Shown: positions 1 to 11,300 of the stretch, in pieces
How the letters are laid out: the number at the start of each line of letters is the position of its first letter
Numbering within the stretch: the first letter of the stretch is position 1
Source of the DNA: Xanthoparmelia taractica
Taxonomy: Eukaryota; Ascomycota; Lecanoromycetes; Lecanorales; Parmeliaceae
Direction: 5' to 3'
Assembly (NCBI GenBank): GCA_033085395.1
Contig: MU853182.1
Span: forward strand, 298,756 to 362,755
Length of the DNA: 64,000 nt
Made by a program: the position numbers and the translations under genes
The notes under the pieces: generated by a model
What the model saw: only the letters and a program-made list of their open reading frames with translations
The model's database searches: none
What the model was told of the DNA's origin: nothing

Positions 1-2076
1 GTCAACTGCCCGATCAAGATCGTAATCAAGGGCGCCAAATTCCGGTACGTCCTGAAGCATGGTAGTTTCGATCTTACAGCCTCTAGCAATCTCCTCGTAG
101 GAGCTGATGAGCATGGCGTCTGAGACTTCGGCAGCGTGGTCCGCAAGCAAATCTACCTGGTCCTCCGCACAATCGATCAAAGCCTCAAGCAGATCCTCGC
201 AATTATCCAGGTGGAGTGGGATCTGTTCAATAGTTAAAGAAGCCAGCGTGTCAAGCGCAAGCCGCACTTCTCCATGTATACCTGAACGCAGGGATAATGT
301 CAAAGCCCGAATATCGATGACACCAAGCTCTTCCACTTTAGGTACACTGAGCTTGTACTTCAGTAGATCATCTATAGTCCCCAGAAAATTGGACCCAGGA
401 GCCAGTTCGACGCCCCCATAAGTTGGTGCTGTATCTCCATTGTCGAGACTTGTCGCATCGAATATTTTGTGCTCTTCTAGCTTCGCGATCTTGGGCTCAA
501 GCCTCCAATTCTTGTTTTCTGATAGCCGCGGTATCCGGTTGTCGTCTGCCTCCTTTTTGACTGCCGAGGACGGCTTCTGGGCTTCTTTGGGTGGACCGCT
601 ACGCGGTGGAGCCTGCATTCCAAGATGCGGCACGTTGTAAACATTGGATGGACGTCCCTGAGCTTGGCCCTGCTGTGGTGTCATGTATCCATTTTGTAGC
701 GCCGGCCTGGCTTCATGCTGTGTGGTGACCATGTGCCTTTGAGGTGTTTGATACTGGGCATGCATGTGTGGCGGGGGTTGTATAAGCTGCTGCCCCTGCT
801 GATTGTGCATCTGCTTTGTTGGGGAAAACACCTCCTGTCTTAAACCTGCATCTCCACCTTGATTGTGATTCGGAAGCCTGGTATGATCTGCCATTGCCTG
901 CCGTTGTTGCTGCTGTTGTGTCTGCATATACGTTTCATACGGCAACAGATTTGCATGCCAGTAATTTTGAAGCTCTCGACCGGCAGATGGAAATTGTTCT
1001 GCGGCTATTCCTAACAATTGAGCGGCCTTTGGCCATGACCCTGTATTACTTACTCTTTTCGAACCGCCCATCCTCAGAACGTTAACGAATAGCTGCACGC
1101 TATTGATATGTCGCCCTGCGATCACAGGCCGATCAATGAATTGCAGTTGTTGTTGTTGCATAAATTGGGCAATGGCTTGTAAGAGCTGACCCTGGTTATC
1201 TGGTCGCGGTTGTCCCTGCTGTGCACGAAGCGCTGCGATGTGGCCCGCGGACATGTGATTCGAGGGTTGTGCCAAAGGACCCATTGTGCCACCTTGCTGC
1301 CGTAGATGCTGTAGCTGTCGCATGCGGAGGGCTTCTTGTTGCATCCTCAGCTGTTGTTGCTGATGACTCTGGGGCTGTTGATTGTATTGAGACAAAGCCG
1401 CCCCGTTCACCGGCGTGCCAACTGGTGAGGTGAATGATTGACCAGGGCCCGCACCATATGGCATTACTTGTGCATAATGCTGACCACCATTCTGAGGGGT
1501 ATTCACTCGACTGCCATGTTCGGACTGCGGAGGGGACGCATGTGCGCCACCGAAAGTCTGAGTGGCTGGAGAGAAAGGGGAAGGCGACATTGTCTGGACA
1601 CGCTGCTGTGGGGCTTGAGGGTTAAAGGACTGGTTTGGGATAATGGGCGATTGACTCGGATTGCTGCCGGTTTGCTGAAACTGCTGGTATGATGGTGTCC
1701 CGGAGAAATGTTGGTTACCATTGATAGCACCTTGATAGCCTGGATACACACCCTGAGGTGTTTGTGAGCGCGATGCAGGGAGGGTGCCGGGAACCTGTCG
1801 AGGAGATTCTCCTATGCTATCTTCCCGGGGCCGAGGCCGTTTCGAAGGAACGAGGGGTTGAGTAGGGTACATGGAGCTGTACGCAGGGGAGCCGTTACGC
1901 GCATTTCCATTCTGCATGCGCTGCTGTAGTTGTTGGTTCTGCAAATGATTGAATTCGAAGGACGATGAGGTAGGAGTCGGCATGAAAGCCAAAGAAGGGT
2001 CGCTAGCAGGATTGAAGGCTCCATTTTCATTGTTGGGAAAGGGCTGGACATCGTTGAGCCAATTTGGCATACTCAT
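1..2076 (-). CDS. swi1: SWI/SNF chromatin-remodelling complex subunit Swi1 (ARID protein), 3' end beyond window
   Basis: Swi1 is a subunit of the nuclear SWI/SNF remodeller and contacts DNA and activators. The frame is open from the ATG at 2076 to the window edge, giving 692 residues with no intron and no stop. Residues 1-290 are low-complexity and Q/S/P-rich, with several poly-Q runs, as in fungal Swi1. Residues about 295-385 form an ARID/BRIGHT domain, with the motifs INSVQLFVNVLRMGG, SWPKAAQLLGI and LQNYWHANLLPYE. A disordered linker with KKEADD follows. After it comes the start of the conserved C-terminal armadillo-like region (LRSGIHGEVRLALDTLASLT). A second in-frame ATG lies two codons downstream (MPNWLND); either could start translation. 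The C-terminus is missing only because the window ends. Confidence 0.88.
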   Translation of the reverse strand, partial: MSMPNWLNDVQPFPNNENGAFNPASDPSLAFMPTPTSSSFEFNHLQNQQLQQRMQNGNARNGSPAYSSMYPTQPLVPSKRPRPREDSIGESPRQVPGTLPASRSQTPQGVYPGYQGAINGNQHFSGTPSYQQFQQTGSNPSQSPIIPNQSFNPQAPQQRVQTMSPSPFSPATQTFGGAHASPPQSEHGSRVNTPQNGGQHYAQVMPYGAGPGQSFTSPVGTPVNGAALSQYNQQPQSHQQQQLRMQQEALRMRQLQHLRQQGGTMGPLAQPSNHMSAGHIAALRAQQGQPRPDNQGQLLQAIAQFMQQQQLQFIDRPVIAGRHINSVQLFVNVLRMGGSKRVSNTGSWPKAAQLLGIAAEQFPSAGRELQNYWHANLLPYETYMQTQQQQQRQAMADHTRLPNHNQGGDAGLRQEVFSPTKQMHNQQGQQLIQPPPHMHAQYQTPQRHMVTTQHEARPALQNGYMTPQQGQAQGRPSNVYNVPHLGMQAPPRSGPPKEAQKPSSAVKKEADDNRIPRLSENKNWRLEPKIAKLEEHKIFDATSLDNGDTAPTYGGVELAPGSNFLGTIDDLLKYKLSVPKVEELGVIDIRALTLSLRSGIHGEVRLALDTLASLTIEQIPLHLDNCEDLLEALIDCAEDQVDLLADHAAEVSDAMLISSYEEIARGCKIETTMLQDVPEFGALDYDLDRAVD

Positions 2077-3834
2077 ATCGACCGGAATGCGCAGCAACCC
2101 ATCTGCTCCTGGGACGCAACCTTAGCATAATATTCGATACCATTGTGTAACTAGCCTCAGCGCAAAGTATGTGCATAGCGCCCGACCGGGACGTGGAGAA
2201 GTAGCGCTGTCGTGGGGTGCAAGTGTAGGATGATCGGGTATCCCAAGATGGCATAGCGCGTCCGGTGAGCATCAGCAGTAGGGCCGTGTGGTGTCCGCGG
2301 CCGTTGTGGTATAGTGGTATAGTAGAGAGGGAGGATGTGCAGAGGAGCTCACCTGAAGTGGCGGAGTGGTCGGTCTGCTGTTTACATTGTCAACGATGAT
2401 GCGCTTCGAGATCTGAGGTCTTAGTCACAACTTACGCCAACGATGGAGCCGGCGTGATGAGTGGGAAGGGAGCTTCATCAGGAGGGACAGTCAGCATAGG
2501 CAGCCAAGGCTCGAGTGAAACGCGATGGAGAAGGAACGATTCGATTTCAGCGAAGCATGCGACCAATGAGACAAGCTTGGGGATCGGATCCGACACAGGT
2601 AGTAGGTAGAGGAGGGGGTATTGTCCGTGGCATCTCAGACACAGAGTGCGGCTGACTTGTACCACTGGTTTTGGGGGGGGGGGAGGGTGAGGGAGTGGGA
2701 AAAGATTGTTGGGAGAGGTGTTGGAGGGCAGGAATGGCTGGCATAAGAAGAAGTAGTAGTATTGATAGCAGTAGTAGTTGGTAGTGGTAGTAGTTGAAAA
2801 GGGAGACTTTACCTTTGGTTATCTGAATGAATGGTATAATATTATTATTATTTGCCTTTTAGCCAAGCAGTAAATAACATACTTGGGGGGAGCAGGAAAA
2901 GTAATAATAGGGAACAACGATAATAGGGAAGTAATAATAATAGGGAGAATGGAATAATGGGCGAAATCTAGGCACCTTTGCGTCTTCTTCCCTTTTGGAT
3001 GGGGGGGAGACGGGGATAATCTTTAGCCGGGGGGGAAGAGAGAAGTTGATGAGAACGAGAGATGATTATTAATTTTACCGCTAACCTTTGTATTTTACCT
3101 TACCGTTTACTTTACCGTTTACTTTACTTCGGGCTCTCTTCCTACCTTAAGGTACGCTTACTTCGTACTCTCTTTGGCTCCTTGCCGTTCTTTCTCCTAA
3201 GGTAAGGTACCTTATTCTTTGAAAGTATTTTACTATCGACGACACCACTTCTCGACAGTAAGAATAAAAAATTGAAAACACAAGAAGCAATAATCGACCC
3301 TTTCATCTAGCATCATTATGATTGACAACAGCGGTACTCGAATCGTCTAATAAACACCTTTTACCATGCAGGGACTAACGAAAGTGATGCTGCACTGGTC
3401 CACTTACTGTCTTATTAGATTGATTTTTGCACCAATCACTACCACATCTACCACATGTCCCTCTGCTCGACTCTACTTTACTCTACTCTACTTACTCTGC
3501 TCTAAACTCTACACAACGGCATGTGGCCTCGCTTTTTCGTACAAACACATATCCACCGCCTAACATCGTACTCGTACCTGTCTTGACCTATCTTAACAAT
3601 TTTGCCAATCCCATCAGTCCCCATTGTGCGAAACGTAACTCTTCCTCCTTGCTGATAATAGTGTGCATTGTAAATCGCAAACACTGTAGTCTAAACAGTA
3701 GAACGGAGTGTTATAAATCTACATTGCATTGGAACCCATACTGAAAGCCTAGAGGTCAAAATTTGAATGTATGCATTTCCGTTAGCTTTGATGGCTTTAT
3801 ATTATAGACTAGTGATCGCTGAACTGTTAGATCT
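2077..3834. other. Intergenic region upstream of swi1 and the tRNA gene
   Basis: I see no convincing gene in these 1.76 kb. They hold the swi1 promoter and leader, a G-run with G-rich flank near 2670-2700, an AGT/GTA-type trinucleotide-rich stretch near 2750-2800, and AT-rich ATAATAAT stretches (2830-2960). From 3085 to 3215 there are repeated TTTACCTTACCG and CCTTAAGGTA units of the kind found elsewhere in intergenic DNA of this window. Short open frames here have no coding character. Confidence 0.6.
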
Positions 3835-3983
3835 AGATCTATGGCGCAGTGGTGTGAGTACAAATTTACAATTAAACATTGTTAATTGCTGACCCTTACC
3901 AGAGCGCGCCGTTCTTATATGGATTCAGCATCTATATGATCATCGTAATGCGGATGTCGTGGGTTCGACCCCCACTAGATCTA
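3835..3983 (+). tRNA. tRNA-Ile(UAU) with two introns, one in the D-loop
   Basis: The gene decodes AUA. Acceptor strands AGATCTA (3835-3841) and TAGATCT (3976-3982) pair over 7 bp, with discriminator A at 3983. The D-stem GCGC/GCGC is 3844-3847 with 3904-3907. The anticodon stem is 3909-3913 with 3949-3953 (one U-U apposition at 31/39). The loop reads C-T-TAT-A, so the anticodon is UAU. The T-stem GTGGG/CCCAC encloses TTCGACC, giving a perfect B box. The A box 3842-3852 matches TRGYNNARNNG and is uninterrupted. A T-run at 3994-3998 can stop Pol III. A 28-nt insert at 3920-3947, after position 37, is the usual tRNA intron; it contains ATA, able to pair with the anticodon. A second 49-nt insert (3854-3902) splits the D-loop. 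The mature RNA would be 72 nt before CCA addition. Confidence 0.85.
3854..3902 (+). other. Spliceosomal-type intron inside the D-loop of tRNA-Ile(UAU)
   Basis: The insert starts GTGAGTA, carries GCTGAC (3888-3893) nine nucleotides before its end, and stops with TTACCAG. This matches in length and signals the mRNA introns of neighbouring genes. Removing it leaves the D-loop AGTGGTA between two perfectly pairing GCGC strands. It lies between the A and B boxes and leaves the A box intact. An alternative is recognition by the tRNA splicing endonuclease through a bulge-helix-bulge fold; GGT at 3851-3853 could pair with ACC at 3898-3900, but I see no convincing canonical motif. Confidence 0.7.
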
Positions 3984-4266
3984 AACTCATACCTTTTTAC
4001 ATTTTTTTTTTAGCTGAATCCCTTTTCCAGTAACTATAAAAAGTGAAATCCTCCGTTAATCTTAGATAGTGTGATAATGGGTAAAATCGCCCTTGATACG
4101 TTAGGTAGATTTTCGTGATCTCGTAGTGCCATACCTTACTCAAGGTACTTAGTTGGTTTTTGGACAGCTCCCCAAAACAACACCTTCAGCCTCTGCACGC
4201 AGCATTTCCAATCCCTTGGTTATCTGAATACTTCTCCTTACTTGCAAGACCGCAACCACTCACATC

Positions 4267-5732
4267 ATGGGAGACACCGCTGTGGAAAACTTGTCAAACG
4301 TGATTCCACCCCACAAGAGGCAAACGCCATCAAATATACCCAGCATCGACATCGAAGGCATCGGTAACGATGATAGCGATGAATACTCGACCCTCAAGAA
4401 ACTTCAACGACATCTCGAGTAAGCCTCGACGCCCATGAATATCATACGTGCACTAAGCTTGACATAGGTACATCAACCTACAAGAAGAGTATATCAAGGA
4501 TGAGCAGAGGTAAGCCTAAGGTATGAGACTTTCAGGAGTCGTTCTCTAAACGGATAGCAGGAGCCTGAAGAGAGAGCTGGTACGAGCACAAGAAGAAATC
4601 AAGCGGATACAAAGTGTTCCCTTGGTCATCGGCCAGTTCATGGAAGCAATCGATCAAAAGTACGCAACCCAAAATAGGGCTTCTCCCATTCCTGATGACT
4701 GATGTCTGCGCAGCACCGGTATCGTGCAATCATCAACAGGTTCTAACTATGTTGTCCGCATCCTTTCCACCCTCGATCGAGAAAAACTCAAGCCATCATC
4801 GTCCGTCGCCCTTCACCGCCACTCGAATTCTCTCGTTGACATTCTGCCGCCTGAAGCCGATTCATCTATTGCAATGCTGGGTGCTCACGAAAAGCCTGAT
4901 GTGACGTACGCGGATGTCGGGGGCTTGGATATGCAGAAGCAGGAGATTCGGGAAGCTGTGGAACTGCCCTTGTCGCATTTTGACCTCTACAAGCAAATAG
5001 GTGGGTACACGTTATCTTTGGTCGTCAGGGCTGTGCTGATGACCAGCAGGCATCGACCCACCTCGGGGTGTACTTCTGTACGGTCCGCCCGGCACTGGCA
5101 AAACCATGCTGGTCAAAGCGGTGGCCAATAGCACAACGGCAAATTTCATTCGCGTCGTGGGCTCAGAGTTTGTGCAAAAGTATCTGGGAGAGGGGCCCCG
5201 TATGGTGCGCGATGTTTTCCGAATGGCAAGAGAAAATTCGCCTGCGATCATCTTCATCGATGAGATTGATGCCATTGCAACGAAACGGTTTGATGCTCAG
5301 ACGGGCGCAGACCGAGAAGTGCAGCGCATACTGCTGGAGCTACTGAATCAGATGGATGGCTTTGACCAGACCAGCAATGTCAAAGTTATCATGGCTACAA
5401 ACCGAGCCGACACTTTGGACCCTGCACTACTACGCCCAGGTCGTCTAGACCGCAAGATTGAATTCCCTTCACTACGAGACCGTCGGGAAAGACGATTGAT
5501 TTTCACGACGATTTCAGCAAAGATGTCACTATCGCCCGAAGTCGATTTGGATTCTCTCATCATCCGCAACGATCCATTGTCAGGCGCAATTATAGCAGCC
5601 ATTATGCAAGAGGCGGGTTTGAGAGCTGTCAGAAAGAACAGATACAACATTATCCAATCGGACTTGGAGGATGCATATTCGAGCCAAGTGAAGGGGGAGG
5701 CAAGCGATATCAAATTCGATTTCTACAAGTAG
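4267..5732 (+). CDS. rpt3: 26S proteasome regulatory particle AAA-ATPase Rpt3
   Basis: Rpt3 is one of six ATPases in the base of the 19S particle, where they unfold and translocate ubiquitylated substrates. Five exons (4267-4418, 4468-4509, 4561-4659, 4714-5000, 5050-5732) join in phase to 420 residues, the normal length. The order is an N-terminal coiled coil (LQEEYIKDEQRSLKREL), an OB-fold region (IVQSSTGSNYVVRI) and the AAA domain. The AAA domain has Walker A GPPGTGKT, Walker B IIFIDEIDA, the second region of homology (TNRADTLDPALLRPGRLDRK) and the small helical domain. The C-terminus DFYK is family-typical; the Rpt3 tail docks into the 20S alpha ring. All introns are 48-54 nt with canonical ends. 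The start codon gives the usual acidic Rpt3 N-terminus. Confidence 0.96.
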
Positions 5733-6121
5733 CATCTTTTCAGCGCTGCATCTTATATACCACAAGTATGCCTATAGAGCTAGAGTTCCGATGAACCTTT
5801 CATCACAGGAGATTGGATCTCAGCGTGATAGATGTAAATGATCACGCAAGAGTGTCCACCATCATAATTCATGCTGCAGCTCACCAAGGTTATTGCTCGT
5901 GTGATCCACTACAGCTTGCTTGGCGCTTGATAAAAAGGGTCCAACCTGCGCTAATCTACTTGCGCAAGGGTGCTGGAGGCAACCGCCGTGGTCATCATCC
6001 ACCTACCTCGCCTAGCCACTCCCAGCCTCCTTCCACCAACAACTGCCTCACCTATCTATCATCATTTCCCACCTCAATCGCTTGCATTACTCTGTAACAT
6101 ACGCTTCACTGGTTTGAGAAC
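5733..6121. other. Intergenic region rpt3 to pep2
   Basis: These 389 bp hold the rpt3 3' end and the promoter and leader of the aspartic protease gene. The last 130 bp before the ATG are rich in C and T (CCTCC, CCACC runs), as is common for fungal core promoters. I see no gene. Confidence 0.5.
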
Positions 6122-7498
6122 ATGAAGAGCAGATTCCTTTTTGCCGCTGCGGCCTTTGCCGGCCTGGCGAACTGCGGCGTCCATAAGCTGAAGCTTGAGA
6201 AAGTGCCTTTATCAGAGCAGCTCGAGCATGCTGACATCACCACACATGCAAGGTCTCTTTACAAGAAATATTCCGGCCAAAAGTTCATGGGCATCCGCCC
6301 AGAAGCACACAGAGATAATATGTTTCGGGACGCTGCAATCCATTTGGAGCATGACGATCACCCAGTACCTGTCTCGAACTTCTTGAATGCCCAATGTTTG
6401 TTCTACCACACCTATTCCATGATTCTAAATCTCACAAGGCTCTAGACTTCTCTGAAATCGCTATCGGCACCCCGCCACAGACATTCAAAGTAGTCTTGGA
6501 CACTGGCTCCTCCAACCTCTGGGTCCCATCAACCGAGTGTGGATCCATTGCTTGCTATCTTCATACCAAGTACGATTCGTCTGCCTCATCAACATACAAG
6601 AAGAATGGTTCCGAATTTGAGATTCGATATGGTTCGGGCAGCTTAAGCGGCTTCATCTCACAGGACACTGTCCAGATTGGCGACATCAATATCAAGAACC
6701 AGGACTTTGCTGAGGCTACTCAAGAGCCCGGCCTTGCTTTTGCCTTCGGACGTTTTGATGGCATAATGGGTCTCGGCTATGATACCATCAGCGTCAACAA
6801 GATCGTTCCACCTTTCTATAACATGATTGACCAAAACCTTCTCGACGAGCCCGTCGTCTCCTTCTACCTCAGCAACACCGACAACGGCGAAGGTGACGAA
6901 TCCGAGGCCATGTTCGGTGGCGTAAACAAGGATCACTATAGCGGCAAAATGACCAAAATCCCGTTGAGACGCAAGGCATACTGGGAAGTTGATCTTGATG
7001 CCATCACTTTTGGTGATGCCACAGCTGAGCTTGACGACACTGGCGTTATCCTGGACACCGGAACCTCTTTGATTGCTCTTCCATCCACCCTAGCCGAGCT
7101 TCTGTGAGTCATGACGTTCCTATTTTTTAACGCTAGATATTAACCTAGAATAGCAACAAGGAGATCGGTGCAAAGAAGGGCTTCAATGGCCAGTATAGTG
7201 TCGATTGCTCGAAAAGGGATAAGCTTCCGGATATGTCATTCACTCTTACCGGTCAGAATTTCACGATCGGTCCGTATGATTACATTCTCGAGGTCCAAGG
7301 TTCCTGTATTTCGTCTTTCTTCGGCATGGGTAAGTTCGTTTCGTCTGCCGCTCACCGCGTGGAGCTGATGTATATCCAATAGACTTCCCCGAACCCGTTG
7401 GCCCATTGGCAATCCTTGGTGACGCTTTTTTGAGGAAATGGTATTCCGTGTACGATCTTGGCACCAACAGTGTCGGGCTCGCTCTGTCCAAGCAGTAA
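6122..7498 (+). CDS. pep2: Vacuolar aspartic protease (proteinase A, saccharopepsin family)
   Basis: This is a pepsin-family (A1) protease of the vacuole that activates other vacuolar hydrolases. Four exons (6122-6395, 6446-7103, 7154-7329, 7383-7498) give 407 residues. Residues 1-20 are a signal peptide (RFLFAAAAFAGLANCGV). A propeptide follows to about residue 80, then the mature enzyme from about NAQYFSEIAIGTPPQ. Catalytic aspartates lie in VLDTGSSNLWVPS and VILDTGTSLIALPS. The flap tyrosine is in FEIRYGSGS. The sequence ends with SVGLALSKQ, as in vacuolar protease A. It is colinear with PEP4/PEP2 over its whole length. The name pep2 follows Aspergillus usage (PEP4 in yeast). Introns are 50-53 nt with canonical signals, including CTAAAT before the first acceptor. 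Confidence 0.95.
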
Positions 7499-8336
7499 GG
7501 CACCTGTACATTGAGCGCGGAATCGACACAGTCATTGGGAGTCGGAGAGTAAATTGTAGGTCAATGTTTTTGATTGGAAGTTTCCAGGGTTGACAAGGAA
7601 AGGACGAGGGACTTGGGGACTCGATGTTCAATACGTCTTCTCTGTATTTTACTAGTGCGTAGTCTAGTGATTTAAACACATGCAGTGATTATGACCTTGT
7701 TCCGACGGACACATGTGTAAAGACCACTGGTCTTGCTTGTAATGCAGAGCTGCGGAAAGAGAGCTTTCAATACAACAGTCCAAGGGTCGTTGTTGTATAC
7801 CTTATGAATGGTAAGAGTACTACTCCAGGCTCGCACTCAAACAAGGGTTGATGGAGGCCAGCCTTATTGCATTTACAAAGGAAGGTACTCGTACTTCGTA
7901 CCTTACTTTACCGTTGGTGCCGTAATACGCGCGTTGATCTGCAACTAAAGTACCGTAACGGTTTCTTATCTCCGTCCATCCAACTCAGATTGTTTATAAA
8001 CGTTAAAGTACTTACCTTACTTAAGGTAGTTATAATTCGATAGCAAGAATGTTTGCCAGTAGATAAAACTACCTTATCCCAACAGTGAGGTTTGCTGAAT
8101 GATAATTGCTTCGTTCACATTCTCCAGTTTGCTGCAGTCGTCATGAACACGCTGTTGGCACATGTTCATCCTTGTCCTGCATCACCTGAACCAAATGGTA
8201 GCACAAACAACGAAGCCTTGCATGCTCCCAAGACCCGCTGCCTCCACCACCTTCAACGCTTCCTTGTGCCTCTAATTCTATGATCATTATCTTCACCCGC
8301 TCGGAATAAATACATACATACACCTCTCAACCCAAT
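7499..8336. other. Intergenic region pep2 to atg26
   Basis: I find no gene in these 838 bp. The stretch 7885-8040 is rich in the intergenic TTACCTTA/TTAAGGTA motif. The last 60 bp before the atg26 ATG form an AT-rich leader (ATACATACATACACC). Confidence 0.5.
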
Positions 8337-11300
8337 ATGCCTCCCCATAACGAGCTCCATACGATGGTTGGGCGAAAGCTTACCAGAAAAAGGAAGCCAG
8401 TTCGAGCTTCCTCGGTACAATATCCTGCAAGGTTAAAGGAAGGGGAAGACGCGCAAGAGGATGTCACAGCTACTAAGGGTGAACCTGCTCAGCATATGAA
8501 CCAATCCATCTTCTCCATGATCGCTGCGGCGGGGTCCAAGGTTGACTTCAACGCACGTTTGGACGAGGAAGAAGAAAGCAGTGATAGCGATGACGATGAC
8601 CCGGATTCGGCCCTTCCAGGCGATGTTGAGGAGCAGTCCAACCATCCCCGGCCTCAGACGCAGTTGGACGAGCAGCATGAGGACAACCTTCCTGGAGAAA
8701 AGCCAAGGAGACCGCTGGGAGAATCGGCCGAGCACAGAGGCCTGCGTTCGTTACCAAAGCTAGATCTACGCACAATCGAAGAGAAAAGCTACATGTCCCA
8801 AAGTTTGCGCTTGCCGTCAAGTGAAGTGTTGAACCAGCACCCGGGTCCAATAGGTGTTACCCCACGGGATGCTCCTGTCATGAGCAGGATGCTAGAAGCG
8901 CAGGCCGAGCTGATTCCTTCCACACCACCTTTGGAAATCGGGAACACTGGTGCAGAAGATACCCACGTCACAATTGACAAAGATGCTCCTATCAACCTAG
9001 CGACTCGGCTGATGGAAATTTTTGGCTTCAAAAGACCCGAGGAGGTGGTATCAGGTATTCAGAATTGATACTATGGATTCCTGCCAGCGCGCTGATGGGT
9101 CTATAGAATATCCCTGTTGGCTTTTACAAAGTGTTCTACTCCAAGGTTATATGTACATAACCCAGAACCACATTTGTTTCTATTCATATCTCCCCAAAAA
9201 ATCTGTGAGCCAGCCACAGTCTCGTCCTGACCACCACGTCTGAGCTCACACACTAGCAGAATGTGACCGCCAAATCTGGGCATCTCTTCAAAAGGGGAAA
9301 ACAGAACCCAAAATTCCACCGATATTGGTTTACTTTAAAGGGAGATGTTCTATCATACTATACTGATCAGTCGCGTCTCTACTTTCCAAGTGGCAATATC
9401 GATCTACGTTACGGCATATCTGCCTCAGAGAAAGGCAAAGATTTCACTATTGTCACCGACCAACGAGTGTACCATTTCAAGGCGGATAGCGCTACCAGCG
9501 CAAAGGATTGGGTTAAGACGCTTCAGAAGGTTATCTTCCGCTCTCACAATGATGGTGACAGCGTCAAAATATTTCTGCCGATTGAGAATGTCATTGACGT
9601 CGAAGAAAGCCCGGTCAGTGGGCTTGCAGAGACCCTCAAGATCCGCGTGGTAGATAACGACGAGACCTACGCCGTTGAGGAGGTATGGAGGCTCTACACT
9701 CAACGAAGTGCTGATGCTGACATATCAAAATAGTACTTCTTTTCCTTCTTCAGCTTCGGACACGACGCCTTCAATGTCCTACACACCATGGTGAATGACA
9801 CAACCGCGCAGAAGATCCCCCAAGACATTCTGTCACGGTTTCCAGCGCATGAGGGTTCTCGTTCACGTAGTAGCTCTCAATTTCCCAGCAAGAAGCAACC
9901 TTACGATCTTAGAGCGGGCAGTCCCTTGGACACAGCGATACCCATGTTAGACGATAACGTTCGTGCTACGCTTGCCCCGTTCTCTCCGACAGGAACTGGG
10001 CAAGTCAGTCCTCGCGTAAGTGGCGATTGGGGAAGACGTAGCGTGGACGTAGGCTGGAGAAGCATAGATGGGGGTCGCAAGAGCGTCGACTGTCCAGCCA
10101 GAGTCTCTAGTCGTACCAGTCTCGAGCGAGGTAGAAGAAGTGTGAGCACTAGCAGGAACAGACTGAACAAAAATTATCTGGGGACGAAGGCACAATACAC
10201 AGCGCCGCAAGGATCCACTGAATCCTTTGTTCACTCACTTGAGCAGGGTACGGAATCTTCTGTGCCCAACCTTTCGAGCGACGAGACGCAAGGTTCTGGG
10301 AGTCAGATCCTGAATGGAAGCGATGTCTTCCAATCTCCAACGATTCAACGTCTCCACGGTTCTCCGCCTTCTGATAAAAACAGCGAACGTGGAAGATCAG
10401 CGGATTCCGGAAGCTCCAATCCTATAGATACGCATAGCAAGAATCGTCATCCCACCAGGTCTTATGGGGAGCAAAGTCGTGTAGAAAGCCTACAAGGCGG
10501 CGATCCAAACAGAAGTCAACTGTCGCAGTCCAATTCTTCGCCAACACTCCACCAACTTGTCAAAGTAGGTGCCTATCCTTTGCAGAGAGCAGCAGGTTTC
10601 GCCGGCTATCTCCGATCTCGGTCAAAAAGAGTCAGTAACCTGCTTGCTACCGAGTCTATGGGCTACGTGGAGAAGGTGTCCGGTATGTGGGCTGGGAGTC
10701 GCAGACACTATAGTGATGCAGAGGGCATCTTATCCGATGATCGGCTTCAGGATCTTGACGATGAAAACAACCCCGCGAAACATGGTGACCGCTTTAGAGA
10801 GCATTTCGCACTACCAGCATCCGAGAAGCTACAAGCAACTTACTTTGGATTTTTACACCGCGTCTTACCTCTTTACGGCAAGATCTATGTCAGCAACAAG
10901 AACGTCTGCTACAGGAGTCTCTTCAAGGGTACCAGAACAAAAATGGTGCTGCCACTCAAGGATATCGAGACCATCGACAAGGAGAAAGGCTTTAGGTTCG
11001 GCTATTCAGGGCTTGTCATTGTCATCCGTGGTCATGAAGAACTCTTCTTTGAGTTCTCTCAGCCCGAAGCCCGAGATGATTGCGCAATTACAATCTTGGA
11101 AAAACTGGGGACAATTCAATCTTCGCTAGACTCCGGGTTGTTGACGCAAGAGTACAAGGAAGAAGCCGAGACCGCCAAAGCCGAAAACAAGATGCTACAA
11201 GAAGCGAGGAGAGCCGGTCGTAATACGTACGAGCTGGAAGCCCTAGAAGGAGTGGACTGTGGCGAGCATGCGCAGGAAGAAGCGTCACCAACGTTCTTTG

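Noticed and set aside
107..1692. Plus-strand open frames across the swi1 region
   Set aside because: They are antisense to a minus-strand frame that is open for 692 codons and carries a clear ARID domain; their products are Ser- or Cys-rich without motifs.
3366..3744. Overlapping plus-strand frames in the swi1-tRNA intergenic region
   Set aside because: Low-complexity Leu/Ser/Thr-rich translations with no family signal, in AT-rich DNA with repeat motifs.
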